DNA of 60,161 nucleotides from Candidatus Sulfotelmatobacter sp. Lineage in GTDB: Bacteria > Acidobacteriota > Terriglobia > Terriglobales > Acidobacteriaceae. The position numbers were made by a program, and so were the translations under genes. The stretch's first letter is position 1. Each line of letters starts with the position of its first letter. Where the stretch lies: assembly GCA_025462865.1 (NCBI GenBank), contig JAOAPI010000188.1:1-60161 (forward strand), given 5' to 3'. The notes under the pieces were generated by a model. It had not been told where the DNA came from. It ran no database searches and worked only from the letters and a program-made list of their open reading frames with translations. This document shows, piece by piece, positions 23,219 to 32,601 of the stretch.

Positions 23219-24235
23219 ATGCATCAGGACTTTGGCGAGTGGTATAGGCAGGCCGGCATCGAACCGAATGGTGAAGAACTACCAAAGCGGTGGGCGGCGA
23301 TCGAAAACTACGGCCCGAATAAAGATGCCGTGGTTTCGCTTGTGCGGGTTTTTAACCGTTTGGGAAGTCCGAAGGATAATTTTCCTTCAGAATTTCTAGC
23401 AGAGCTTCAGGCTGCGGATCCAACGCTCAAGACACGAGATAACGACCAAGAACTTGTCGTCCTTGCTGGAGCAGAACTAGTAGACGTTATCGAACGGTCC
23501 GAGAGCGGACTGGGTCATATAGCAGCATTGTCGCTCGTGTGTGCTGCTGCAGGGAATGCTCGACCGACTCCTCCGGTTCGAGATATACCAGAAATCGCGA
23601 CTCGATATGTGGGCCAACAAACGACGGAGCGCAACTCCTCAGTCACTGAAAGTGAAGAAAGCGGCCCACGCAAGGCTCTGTTGGCTGCAATTGAGGCATT
23701 GGGAGATCCATATAAAGGGTTGACTGAGGAACTTCGGCGAATGCAACGCGAATTGTCTCTCGTCAGCGAAGAAAGCAACATGCTTTGGTGGCTATTCTCG
23801 GAGCATAGCCGGGATGAGGGAAAGCGATGGAATAAGTTTTCGGTGCCGGCGGTCGCCTTGATGGCAGGAAAAGAGCTCGCCGAGCTAACTCTAGTCGTTC
23901 CGGGTCCGGTCGCTGCGGTGGCCTTCCTCGATCGCGTGATCAGAAGTGCCAAGTCCAAGATTCCTGCTTCCGTTCGTGTTACAGATGCGATCAACGATGT
24001 CTCTGTGCAGTGGCGGGAGAGCTACATAAACAGGAATTATCTGCCGGCACTTGCAGAAGTAACACCAGTTAGCCACGGTATAAAAATATCCCTCGCTTCG
24101 CCGCAGAATGATGCTTGGTTTCCGGCATTTGAGAGGACCAGGATTTCCGTGGACAGCGACATGCCCCCGCATGTCCTCGCCTACCAGGTTTTCTTGGAAG
24201 CATTGTTGTGCCGCTGCTGGAAAAAACAAAAGTGA
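23219..24235 (+). CDS. GASH-like all-helical GTPase-associated protein
   Basis: This 338-aa protein is dominated by helices. It begins MHQDFGEWYRQAGIEPNGEE. A middle section holds LTEELRRMQRELSLVSEESN, then MLWWLFSEHSRDEGKRWNKF, then VPAVALMAGKELAELTLVVP. In predicted GAP1/double-GTPase systems, an all-helical protein (GASH) with a similar WWLFxxxSRD segment sits directly upstream of the two GTPases. I call this member from that position and from the segment. It has no catalytic motif. It starts 17 bases after the GNAT-like gene and ends 3 bases before the first GTPase, so coupling is tight. A scaffold or signal-transmission role between sensor and GTPase is plausible but inferred. Confidence 0.6.
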   Translation: MHQDFGEWYRQAGIEPNGEELPKRWAAIENYGPNKDAVVSLVRVFNRLGSPKDNFPSEFLAELQAADPTLKTRDNDQELVVLAGAELVDVIERSESGLGHIAALSLVCAAAGNARPTPPVRDIPEIATRYVGQQTTERNSSVTESEESGPRKALLAAIEALGDPYKGLTEELRRMQRELSLVSEESNMLWWLFSEHSRDEGKRWNKFSVPAVALMAGKELAELTLVVPGPVAAVAFLDRVIRSAKSKIPASVRVTDAINDVSVQWRESYINRNYLPALAEVTPVSHGIKISLASPQNDAWFPAFERTRISVDSDMPPHVLAYQVFLEALLCRCWKKQK

Positions 24236-24238
24236 TCT

Positions 24239-25222
24239 ATGAATACGCCCCCTTCGCAATCGCCACAGACTAACGCCGCAGCTGATGTTGGAAGCACGGA
24301 TACTGCTCCGAACACGACAAACGGTCTAACGCCGGTATCAGAAATCATTGACTTACCTCGGGGCAGCGATTTGACCGAGGCTAATGCGATGGCTTTGGCA
24401 AAATCTAGGCCGGTACGATGGGTCGTGATCGCAGGCCCTGTTGGCGCGGGAAAGACTACGTTGTTGACGAGCATCTATGAACTTTTTCAATGGGGTAAGA
24501 TTCCGAATTATATTTTCGCGGGGTCGGGCACGTTGCCGGCGTTCGAACAGCGTTGTCATCTCTCTCGCGTCGAGTCCGAGAGCGAGGAGGAGGATACGCC
24601 GCGTACTCTATACGATGACCAAGGTCCCAAATACCTTCATCTTAGAGTGGCGGCGGCGAAGACCCCTTCTATGCACATCGATTTTTTGTTCACAGATGTG
24701 TCCGGGGAAATGTTCGAACATGTCCGGGATTCCACGGACGCGTGTAAGGATCTAGCTTTTCTACGGCGTGCTGGAAATTTTATCCTCTTGCTCGATAGCA
24801 AAAAGGCACTGCGACCGGACAAACGCTGGGCAACGATCGAGGAAGCGAAGACAATTTTGCGCTCATGCCTCGATAGTCAAATGTTGGCTGGTGATTGCGT
24901 TGTCACTGTCCTATGGTCGAAGTTTGACTATTTCGTCGAATCCGGAGACAGCACAGAAGATCAGGCTTTCCGTAGGCAAGTTGTGAAAGAATTTAATGAG
25001 CTTTTCGGAGCGCGTGTTTTGCATCTGAACTTCGGTGAGGTAGCAGCCCGGCCGACGAAAGCACGCAAGCTCGGGTTCGGCCAGGGGACAGTAGAGTTGT
25101 TGGATGGGTGGATCACATTGTGCCCTAGCGCGCGAGCGATGGATCTTCTGCCTGAAGTCTCTGGAACGCGCGAGAGTGAGATATTTGCGGCACGCCATTT
25201 CGAAGAGCACCAACAGCTATGA
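24239..25222 (+). CDS. P-loop GTPase of a double-GTPase conflict system (first of two)
   Basis: The 327-aa protein has a Walker A motif GPVGAGKT at 66-73 after a disordered N-terminus. The switch/Walker B region reads HIDFLFTDVSGEMFEHVRDS. The later LWSKFD (about residue 223) may serve in base recognition. The DxSGE in place of the usual DxxG fits the TRAFAC-type GTPases described in GAP1-associated systems. It overlaps the second GTPase by four bases. Having two dissimilar GTPases encoded side by side suggests that they act together, one perhaps controlling the other's nucleotide state. Nucleotide binding is well supported; GTP over ATP is from family knowledge. Confidence 0.72.
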   Translation: MNTPPSQSPQTNAAADVGSTDTAPNTTNGLTPVSEIIDLPRGSDLTEANAMALAKSRPVRWVVIAGPVGAGKTTLLTSIYELFQWGKIPNYIFAGSGTLPAFEQRCHLSRVESESEEEDTPRTLYDDQGPKYLHLRVAAAKTPSMHIDFLFTDVSGEMFEHVRDSTDACKDLAFLRRAGNFILLLDSKKALRPDKRWATIEEAKTILRSCLDSQMLAGDCVVTVLWSKFDYFVESGDSTEDQAFRRQVVKEFNELFGARVLHLNFGEVAARPTKARKLGFGQGTVELLDGWITLCPSARAMDLLPEVSGTRESEIFAARHFEEHQQL

Positions 25223-26472
25223 ACAATCCAACGTCACATCAATTTGTTCTGATTGGCCTACCGGGCGCTGGAAAGACGAGCTTTCTCGCAGCGCTGTGGT
25301 ACATGGTCAATCAACCGAGTGCTGATTGCCAGCTAGAGCTGGATACGCTGGATGGCGAAAGCAAATATTTGAATGAGATTCGGGACGCATGGCTGCAATA
25401 TAAACCCGTGCCGCGAAATCGTGCGCTCTCCGAAAAACTAGTTTCCATGCTATTGCGCAATCGTAAAACAAAGGTTCCGCTTGCCGTCACAATTCCGGAT
25501 CCGTCTGGAGAATCTTTTCGGCTGCAGTGGACGTCCCGCCAGTTCACTACTCAATACGATGAACATCTCCGTGAGGCGAATGGAGGCATTCTGTTTGTTC
25601 ACTCGGACAATATCGCGGCCCCACTTCGAATTGACATGGCGGAGGCATTGATTGAATCGGCGATTGCCCATGACCCTTCGATAGTTGAGACTATTGATAG
25701 CGACGGGGTACAGAGTGCTCCGAAGCGGTGGGATATTGAAACATCTCCCACGCAGGTACAACTGGTCGAGTTGTTGCAGTTCATTCTCGGCCGTGACTAT
25801 TTTCGGCCTGGCTTTCGCCTAGCGGTCGTCATTTCTGCATGGGATCTTGTCGATCAATCGGTTGCTGACCCGAGTGAGTGGGTAGCGAAGCATTTGCCCT
25901 TGCTTGGTCAATTTCTCGACTCGAACACCGACGCGTTCGAAGTTTCACTCTACGGTGTTAGCGCCCAAGGCGGACGATATGCATCGTCACTGTTCACCTC
26001 CGGCGATTTCAAGGACGTTGAAACGTTCGTAAAGCGACTCATTGAGAAGAGTGACCCCTTATCCAATTGGTTGTGGGATCAATTGGATAAGGCTGCCCAA
26101 GCGACTCTACAGGAAGGTGGGCAGAGCCCCGAGACATTTCAAACGGTCTTGGTCCGTTGCTTGAATTCGGTGCTTAGAAGTGCCCATATTTTTGATGAAG
26201 CGCGGTTTAGGGGGGTTAAACTGCACACGGAAACGAAGGAGGAACTGCGAGAGGTTCTGGCCAAGAAACCGGATCTCGGGGAGGAAACTCTACGGCTAAA
26301 CCGGCAACTCTTGGAGGATGCCTTTCCCCAGAATATTTTGAATACGAAGCAATTTGCAAAGGAAGCCGCGGAACTTCAGAGCAAGGCACCTGAACGGCGG
26401 GTTCTACTTGTAGGTATGGATGTCAAGAATCGCTACGATATAACTGAGCCGCTCCAATGGCTAATGCAGTGA
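25219..26472 (+). CDS. P-loop GTPase of a double-GTPase conflict system (second of two)
   Basis: This 417-aa protein starts almost directly with the P-loop, GLPGAGKT at residues 13-20, followed by SFLAALWYMV. The switch region reads LAVTIPDPSGESFRLQWTSR; the DPSGE again parallels the partner's DVSGE. A later VVISAWDLVD could supply the base-specificity motif. The C-terminal third is helical. It overlaps the GAP1 gene by 16 bases. Family knowledge places such GTPases with GAP1 in predicted antiviral or conflict systems. The enzyme class is well supported; function is inferred. Confidence 0.72.
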   Translation: MNNPTSHQFVLIGLPGAGKTSFLAALWYMVNQPSADCQLELDTLDGESKYLNEIRDAWLQYKPVPRNRALSEKLVSMLLRNRKTKVPLAVTIPDPSGESFRLQWTSRQFTTQYDEHLREANGGILFVHSDNIAAPLRIDMAEALIESAIAHDPSIVETIDSDGVQSAPKRWDIETSPTQVQLVELLQFILGRDYFRPGFRLAVVISAWDLVDQSVADPSEWVAKHLPLLGQFLDSNTDAFEVSLYGVSAQGGRYASSLFTSGDFKDVETFVKRLIEKSDPLSNWLWDQLDKAAQATLQEGGQSPETFQTVLVRCLNSVLRSAHIFDEARFRGVKLHTETKEELREVLAKKPDLGEETLRLNRQLLEDAFPQNILNTKQFAKEAAELQSKAPERRVLLVGMDVKNRYDITEPLQWLMQ

Positions 26473-28523
26473 ACTTCTGCCAACCTACAAGCACGTCAAA
26501 AAGCCTGATCCTACATCAGCTGCTTCATGGCTATGCCGAAGGCCATCGTCTTCTGGAAAGCTCAGTTGATCTTCCCGAGGATTTGATCCGATTGGTGCTG
26601 CGGCTTAGCGACTTATCCGGCAGCAACGTCAGTAGTGGATTTGAGGATTACATTACAGGCTACCCCCTGACTTCCCTGCAAGCGTATGCGCTGGCTAAGA
26701 CCTGGTATGCACCCGAGATGCCTAGGCCTGGATGCGTTTGGACGCATACAATCGTGATACCGGCTGCTGCGATGCAAAGGCTTGTATCTTTGGATTGTTT
26801 GCTGTCACTCTTTAGGCGCCCCGAAAAAAGCGGTGTTCGCGGTTCGTACGACAAACCGTTGACCTTAGACACAGTCACTGAGAGTTCAGCAATTCTGACA
26901 CCGCAGAGGGATGTCCTCGAAAAAATAATGTCTCTGCATTATCGGCAGGAGAATACACCTGTAATTCTTGGGGCCCGAAACTCTAAAGAATTCGAGTCAT
27001 CAATCCTCTCACTCTGGTCCCAGAAGTGGCCCAGCCTAAGGCTGCAGCTTACGTTTTGCACCGGCGCGCTAGCAGTGCGAACCTTTGATAAGCGGCCTTT
27101 TGATATTCAGTGCGTGCCTACATCTAAGGCACGTGAAGTAATGCTCGACAGTAAGACGATGGCTGGGGTCAGTGAGGCGGTGATAGCAAATTCGATGCCC
27201 GGTAACGCTCCTGCTTGGGCGATCGAGGCAGCGGAAGACGCCTCACAAATTAGTGGTGGGGCGTTGCGAACCTTTCTTTGGCAAGTGACGAACGGAAGCA
27301 GCGAACGCCAAGACTTTGAAGGGCTTGTATTCATTTATGAGGCGCTCCAACGATCAATTCCTCTTCCAGAACTTATTTCAACGGTCGCGAAGAACTTTCC
27401 AGATGTTCATTCGGGAGAAGGCCTAAAAAGTGCGCTGTTTGGGGAACAGCGAAATATTGGACTAGCGAACTATGAGGAACGGGACCTGCTGCTTGGCATC
27501 GGTACGACGAGCGACTACAAAAGCTTTGACGCGGAAATCCTAGCTTTGAGGAAGCGTGCGGAGGAACTGTGGGTGTCACAGTCCGAGGATGCAACTTGGT
27601 TGGTCGGCGAGTTGTTTAGATCGACGTTAAATCCGCTGGGTGAGGAAACTTTGGCAGCGCTGATAGCAGGGATGGAGCCAGAGGCGGCTCGCCGTATCAC
27701 CAGCCGGCAAATCCAATTCCTGCCCGCACTATTCCAGGCCAAACCTAGTCTCGCAACATCATTCCAGCTCTGGCTAGCAGGTGGGGATCGAAAGCGTGAA
27801 CTCTTCGAGGCAGTGGCCGGGCGCAAGGACCTAGATCCAACATTGATTGCCGGCATCGTTCGAGCGCTCTTGGAGAGCAACTCGGATAATTTTATTCGTC
27901 GAGCTTTGGATCTGTGGGGGACAGAAGCTGTATTCGCGACACTTGACTGGAGTGAAATTCACAACGGCGCAATGTCCGACACCTGTAGAGAATCGTTACG
28001 GAGTCATTTATTGTCAGTAATGGAGTGGGTTGAAGGGGGGCCAGAGAGATCTTTTCCGGTCCTCATTGCAATCGCACGTGTTGTTGCGCCGTTTTCGTCC
28101 AAAATTTCGCAGCGTGACGCTTCAGTGTGGCTTCGTACTTCTCGACATTTGCGGACGCACGGAACGGACAGTGATCGGACATATGTTTCCGCGTTCTTGC
28201 TCGCTTTGGCACTCAACAATGCGCCGCCTGCCCCCCTCGAATTGGTCGCCGAGTCATTCGAATATGTGCATCAAGCGGCTTGGGACCAACGGTTAAGCGA
28301 CAGTGCGTGGATTGTTGTGGAACCATTTGTGCCAGAGTTGTCTTGGATCTCGAACTGGGATAAGTGCGAACGATTGAAGCGGGGATTGATTTCAGCTTTC
28401 CTGCGTAATAGTTGGCCAGCATCGGAACTACAGAACCGAATAAAGAATAATGATTTAATGGAACAGCTGCTACGAAGTGCCAGAAAGGTCGACGGCGGTG
28501 AGAGACTCTTGCGTGCCTTTTAG
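26457..28523 (+). CDS. GTPase-associated protein 1 (GAP1)
   Basis: The 688-aa protein opens with a highly characteristic GAP1 N-terminal module: LHQLLHGYAEGHRLLESSVD, LSDLSGSNVSS, DYITGYPLTSLQAYALAKTW and MPRPGCVWTHTIVIP. The rest (about 200-688) is helical and repeat-like with no obvious catalytic site, matching the middle and C-terminal GAP1 regions. GAP1 proteins are the hallmark of a class of GTPase-centred conflict systems predicted by comparative genomics. Their action is not known to me. It is the last gene of the operon, and its start overlaps the preceding stop. The name is quite sure; the role (sensor or effector) is open. Confidence 0.8.
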   Translation: MANAVNFCQPTSTSKSLILHQLLHGYAEGHRLLESSVDLPEDLIRLVLRLSDLSGSNVSSGFEDYITGYPLTSLQAYALAKTWYAPEMPRPGCVWTHTIVIPAAAMQRLVSLDCLLSLFRRPEKSGVRGSYDKPLTLDTVTESSAILTPQRDVLEKIMSLHYRQENTPVILGARNSKEFESSILSLWSQKWPSLRLQLTFCTGALAVRTFDKRPFDIQCVPTSKAREVMLDSKTMAGVSEAVIANSMPGNAPAWAIEAAEDASQISGGALRTFLWQVTNGSSERQDFEGLVFIYEALQRSIPLPELISTVAKNFPDVHSGEGLKSALFGEQRNIGLANYEERDLLLGIGTTSDYKSFDAEILALRKRAEELWVSQSEDATWLVGELFRSTLNPLGEETLAALIAGMEPEAARRITSRQIQFLPALFQAKPSLATSFQLWLAGGDRKRELFEAVAGRKDLDPTLIAGIVRALLESNSDNFIRRALDLWGTEAVFATLDWSEIHNGAMSDTCRESLRSHLLSVMEWVEGGPERSFPVLIAIARVVAPFSSKISQRDASVWLRTSRHLRTHGTDSDRTYVSAFLLALALNNAPPAPLELVAESFEYVHQAAWDQRLSDSAWIVVEPFVPELSWISNWDKCERLKRGLISAFLRNSWPASELQNRIKNNDLMEQLLRSARKVDGGERLLRAF

Positions 28524-28741
28524 CCGTCTCCTCGTTGTCATTAGTCCGATTTTTCCGGCCGTGTAAATTCGGCACACAACTGGCACGCTGGATTGCCCAA
28601 TCCGCAGCTAAAACCGCAAGTTTCGCCTGTTGGAATGTAAGACGAAGACATTCTTCAGACTTGCAGGCCGTTAGAAACCCGAATTCCGAGGGAACAAAAT
28701 CCACGATTTGCGCGTGGGGGCGTTAAAAAAAGGCAAGACGG

Positions 28742-29278
28742 CTACTGTCTGGTGAACTCAGTACCTTTCTTGTGGTCGCGAATTTGCGAAAAGTGAACTG
28801 CTATCTCAGTTCCAAGTTCCATCCGATCTTCATAATTGTTCAGGGGAGCGTTATCCAAAACGCCGAAAAGTAGCTCCTCCTCTTCATCACATCGGGTAAC
28901 GCGGACCCACATCCATTCTCCGATTCCTGTGGCCTTGTCGGGGAACTCAACTTTCACATAATCCCCGAGCGTGTAGCGCAGTCGCTGCCGATTTGCACTA
29001 CTCTCCACAATCAATGGCTCGCACGGTTGCTGGTGACCACTGGGAAGCCAGCAGTTTGGGGTAGATCGGCATTCTCGCTTGAGAGATTTGTTTTGGTTAA
29101 GCCACCAGAAACGGTTCGCCTTCATTGCGGCGCCGCTCGCAATTGTTCCAGCGCCGTACTCTCTCTGGAAGTCAAAAGGCCAGCGGCCCTGCCAATCGTC
29201 CATCTTCATATTGATGGAGTCGAGAGCATCCCTTACTTGCTTAATCCAGGTTTTATAGGCGTTGGGCATACTGAGCAT
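28742..29278 (-). CDS. DUF2314-like protein
   Basis: The 178-aa product ends with a segment typical of DUF2314: YTLGDYVKVEFPD, GEWMWVRVTRC, FGVLDNAPL and LGTEIAVHFSQI. DUF2314 proteins are small, of unknown function, and often lie among toxin-immunity or defence genes. The ATG at 29278 is preferred; the longer frame starts at a GTG. It overlaps the possible 5' extension of the restriction gene on the other strand, so one of the two must start within the limits used here. It is isolated between the GTPase operon and the restriction genes. Confidence 0.6.
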   Translation of the reverse strand: MLSMPNAYKTWIKQVRDALDSINMKMDDWQGRWPFDFQREYGAGTIASGAAMKANRFWWLNQNKSLKRECRSTPNCWLPSGHQQPCEPLIVESSANRQRLRYTLGDYVKVEFPDKATGIGEWMWVRVTRCDEEEELLFGVLDNAPLNNYEDRMELGTEIAVHFSQIRDHKKGTEFTRQ

Positions 29279-29413
29279 TTTAAATCTCAACACGAATTCA
29301 AAGCACGAAAAGCGCGATCGATATCAAAGGTCGCTTCACTCGGTAAGGCGGGCGATGAACTAGACATTAGCGTTTTCAGCAAAATTCGTATGTGGGTACA
29401 CAATTGTTTTCTG

Positions 29414-30664
29414 ATGAGCAACAATTCAGGGCAGAATGGAGACACTCCGGCGAATCCGGCTCTAGACTTGACGCGACAAATGAAACCTGAGGTGCGCACA
29501 TTCAATTTTGACAATCTTTCAGAGGCTGACTTGTATGTGGACGCATGGTACGAAGGTGGAAACCACGGCAATGCCGGCGACGATCCTCTCAACGCACTGC
29601 TCAGCGTCAGTAATCAAGGCGGTTTCCGATACCGGGGCAATCTCGCTGAGCTGCAGCTTGTTGTTCTCATTTCAACGCTGAATGATCCAGACTGGCCAGA
29701 CGCTATGGATCAGGAAACCGGAGTGTTCACCTACTACGGAGACAACAAGCATCCCGGCCGTGGGCTTCACGAGACTCCACGACACGGAAACGAAATTTTG
29801 AGGCAGCTTTTTGACTTGGCACATTCGGGAGCGCCTGGACGTTCGAAGGTACCTCCTATCCTGGTGTTTTCAAGGGCTGGCCGGGGACGTGATGTCGTGT
29901 TTATTGGACTCGCTGTGCCAGGCAGCGTTGATCTTCGACCCTCGGAAAGTCTGATCGCCATTTGGAAAAGTTCTCGAGGCCGTCGGTTCCAAAATTATCG
30001 GGCCCGATTGACTATTCTGGATGTGCCTGTTCTGGAGAGAAAGTGGATCAAAGACGTTTTGAACTCCAACGCCGACTCCGTGAGCGCTCCGAAGCCGTGG
30101 TCCGTCTGGAAGGAGACCGGCCGTTATACGCCGCTACTAGCTAATAGGTCTCTGTCTTATCGAAGTAAAACGGAACAGATTCCTCAGGACTTTGTGTCCC
30201 GCCGGATCATAGAAAAAATCTATAGTCTCTTTTCTCGCGATCCCTTCCAATTTGAGAAATGCGCCGCAACTATTGCCAGGATGATGCTTCCGAACATTGC
30301 CTCTCTCGATCTCACACGTCCTTCGAGGGACGGTGGACGAGACGGCATAGGAAAATATCGCATCGGAACGGATGCGTCATCCATTCTTGTGGACTTTGCC
30401 CTGGAGGCAAAGTGCTACTCGTTGTCCAACTCAGTAGGTGTAAGGGAAATGTCCCGTCTGGTTTCGAGATTGCGCCACAGGCAATTCGGAGTTCTTGTTA
30501 CTACCAGCTATGTCGATGCCCAAGCGTACAAGGAAATTAAAGAGGATCTTCACCCGATAGTCGTAATCTGCGCGGCGGATATAGTGGATGTGCTCAGGAT
30601 AAATGGACTTGGTGACATAGAGTCGGTAGAACGTTGGATTACGAGCCAGTTTCCCGAGCTCTAA
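29414..30664 (+). CDS. Mrr-type restriction endonuclease, AspBHI-like layout
   Basis: The 416-aa protein has an N-terminal recognition region with NQGGFRYRGNLAELQLVVLI, GVFTYYGDNKHPGRGLHETP and VLVFSRAGRGRDVVFIGLA. This resembles the SRA-like recognition domain of AspBHI-type enzymes. The C-terminal Mrr-type PD-(D/E)xK nuclease has DGGRDGIG, then FALEAKCYSL and RLRHRQFGVLVTTSYVDAQA. The Asp and the EAK triplet are the likely metal-binding residues. AspBHI-like enzymes cut DNA containing modified cytosine, but a cognate methyltransferase is encoded next door in convergent orientation, so an ordinary restriction role is also possible. The frame is open further upstream (to a TTG at 29027), but that part overlaps the DUF2314-like gene; the ATG at 29414 is my choice without ribosome-site support. 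Confidence 0.72.
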   Translation: MSNNSGQNGDTPANPALDLTRQMKPEVRTFNFDNLSEADLYVDAWYEGGNHGNAGDDPLNALLSVSNQGGFRYRGNLAELQLVVLISTLNDPDWPDAMDQETGVFTYYGDNKHPGRGLHETPRHGNEILRQLFDLAHSGAPGRSKVPPILVFSRAGRGRDVVFIGLAVPGSVDLRPSESLIAIWKSSRGRRFQNYRARLTILDVPVLERKWIKDVLNSNADSVSAPKPWSVWKETGRYTPLLANRSLSYRSKTEQIPQDFVSRRIIEKIYSLFSRDPFQFEKCAATIARMMLPNIASLDLTRPSRDGGRDGIGKYRIGTDASSILVDFALEAKCYSLSNSVGVREMSRLVSRLRHRQFGVLVTTSYVDAQAYKEIKEDLHPIVVICAADIVDVLRINGLGDIESVERWITSQFPEL

Positions 30665-30781
30665 ACCGGTTCGCCCCAGTGCATACGGAGCCCATTTTGC
30701 GCAGCAGGAAACGAAGCTAAAATCCCCGGCCTTAGCAAAGCGGCCCTTTATGACAGCGGTAACTAGATCACCGCAACAATC

Positions 30782-31858
30782 TCAATTTTCTGTGGTCAAC
30801 ACCTCAATGACCTTCTTCATCACGGGCGGACACACGGCATTTCCAATGAGCTTGATTTTGTCTCTCCTGGTGCCATGCGAAAACGCATGCTCCTCAGGAA
30901 AACCCATCGCACGCTTCAGCTCTGGGACCTGCAGCATACGGAGCTCGTATCCATCACAGGAGGGGCGCACATATCCAAAACGGTCTACTGTGGTTATGGT
31001 GCGGAGCGGCCTGTCAATTCGCTGCCATCCTCCGGCACCATCAGAACCGTAGTAAACGATCAGAAATGACTTGCCGCTACCGAGCGCTTCCATCGCACGA
31101 TGAGCCCGCTCCAATGTCGGTTTAGCGCGACCTTTCCGGTACAGGGGAGTGTATCCGAAGCCGTTTTCGGATTCTATCAGTGGGCCAACGGGAACCCGCG
31201 CTGGATATTTGCGAATGATAGGAGGTGGCACGCGATCACGGTCAGCCATCAAGATCAGCCTTCTTCGCGTTTGTGGCACACCGAAGTCAGCTGCGTTGAG
31301 TACCTCTATCCGCGTTTGATAGCCAAGAAGTTCAATCGCTTGAACCCATGCACGAAATCGCCTCCATGAACGCATGTGAACTACGTTCTCGACAACGATC
31401 CAGCGGGGCGTGAAAACCTGGGCATACCGAATAACCTCGAAAGCAGTTGCGCGACTTTTTTCTGAACGCGGTGATGATCCCTTTGCACATGTGTGACTGG
31501 TGCATTCCGGTGATGCAATCAGGATTTCGATTTCTCCGATCTCCCGCTTCAGCACTTCAGGGTCGAGTGCTTCAGATCTTTGCCGATAAAACGTTACGTC
31601 GGGGAAATTCTCTGTATACGTCTTCTCCGCAAGATCCCAGAGATCTACTGCTGCAACCAACTCGACCCCGGCCATCTGTGCTCCGCGACTACTCCCGCCC
31701 GCGCCACAAAAGACGTCTAGCCCTCTGAGGTGCCTCTTCCCTCGCGGGGTATGCTTCATAGAGGCCAGGTTACCAGGCTCCGTAGCAGTGACACCAGGCA
31801 GGGGAACCCCCGGCGTTAACAGAGTGAAAGCTACACCTCGATGTGCGAACTCCATCAC
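30782..31858 (-). CDS. DNA (cytosine-5) methyltransferase with a non-standard catalytic motif
   Basis: The 358-aa protein begins its catalytic core with motif I, LDVFCGAGGSSRGAQMAG. Motif IV reads ASPECTSHTCAKGS rather than the usual PPCQ; the Cys nucleophile is retained. The later ENVVHM, VLNAADFGVPQTRRRLI and the C-terminal RKDKIKLIGNAVCPPV-like motif X (here RRDKIKLIGNAVCPPV) are standard. The Pro-Glu-Cys form occurs in a subset of C5 methyltransferases. A Vsr nuclease lies just upstream on the same strand and an Mrr-type endonuclease lies convergent. The DISARM-like genes begin 0.7 kb beyond, so it could act as their methylase (DrmMII-like) or as partner of the local endonuclease. The true start may be an internal ATG about 33 residues in. 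Confidence 0.8.
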   Translation of the reverse strand: MMEFAHRGVAFTLLTPGVPLPGVTATEPGNLASMKHTPRGKRHLRGLDVFCGAGGSSRGAQMAGVELVAAVDLWDLAEKTYTENFPDVTFYRQRSEALDPEVLKREIGEIEILIASPECTSHTCAKGSSPRSEKSRATAFEVIRYAQVFTPRWIVVENVVHMRSWRRFRAWVQAIELLGYQTRIEVLNAADFGVPQTRRRLILMADRDRVPPPIIRKYPARVPVGPLIESENGFGYTPLYRKGRAKPTLERAHRAMEALGSGKSFLIVYYGSDGAGGWQRIDRPLRTITTVDRFGYVRPSCDGYELRMLQVPELKRAMGFPEEHAFSHGTRRDKIKLIGNAVCPPVMKKVIEVLTTEN

Positions 31859-31932
31859 CAGATTTTTGCGGCTATGGTTGGGAGTAAATTAAATCTCACA
31901 GATCAGCCAGCTTTGGCAACTTAGTCGTCCCG

Positions 31933-32388
31933 TCATGTAATCCCGGCGATGTTGGTGTGGGTCTGCTTCGACAAGAGCCACTTCGCGACTCTTGCTAGGA
32001 GCCTCGTCTGAGAAAGCTTCTGTCTGCCTCTGATGGCACACTCCCAAACAAGCAAGGTGCGCCAACCCGCAGAACCTAAGTTTTCTAAATTGCGTTTATC
32101 GTTCCTCTTATTCCCAAGTATCTTTTTCCGCCAAAATTGACCATTGGTGTTTGGCCACCGGAAAAGGTCGCATTCATGTCCATGCCAAAAACAGCCGTTC
32201 ACAAAAATGGCGGCCTTGTATCGAGGGAAAACCAGATCAGGGCATCCCGGCAAACTCCGCTCATGAAGTCTATATCGGAAGCCCATAGCAAAGAGTCCTC
32301 TCCGGATAACATGCTCCGGCTTTGTGTCTTTGCCTCGAATGCGGGACATGCAGTAGCTGCGCTGACCCGCGGAAAGCACGTCGGTCAT
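31933..32388 (-). CDS. vsr: Very short patch repair (Vsr) endonuclease
   Basis: This 151-aa protein is a complete Vsr. It contains SRIRGKDTKPEHVIRRGLFA, FRYRLHERSLPGCPDLVFP and the hallmark AIFVNGCFWHGHECDLFR. The Asp in GCPDLVF and the two His in FWHGHEC are the catalytic residues of the family. Vsr nicks T:G mismatches formed when 5-methylcytosine deaminates, and is almost always linked to a cytosine methyltransferase such as Dcm. Here it precedes the methyltransferase on the same strand by 74 bases, so the two are one operon. The presence of Vsr supports a 5-methylcytosine product for its neighbour. Confidence 0.9.
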   Translation of the reverse strand: MTDVLSAGQRSYCMSRIRGKDTKPEHVIRRGLFAMGFRYRLHERSLPGCPDLVFPRYKAAIFVNGCFWHGHECDLFRWPNTNGQFWRKKILGNKRNDKRNLENLGSAGWRTLLVWECAIRGRQKLSQTRLLARVAKWLLSKQTHTNIAGIT

Positions 32389-32601
32389 GACACTGAATTC
32401 TACTATCGCATGTCCACGCCCCGGGGAATCAGACCACAGGTGAGGAAACGCGACGGTAACTTGGTCAAAAGAGGATGCTGTGCCAAGATCAAGGTGCGCG
32501 AAGTTCCTGAATAAACGGATGATATCAACCTACCCTCTGGCGTTCGCTTCCCCCGAATTCCTAGTTGCTATCGGTTGAGTAAGAGACACCGGTAAAACGC
32601 G

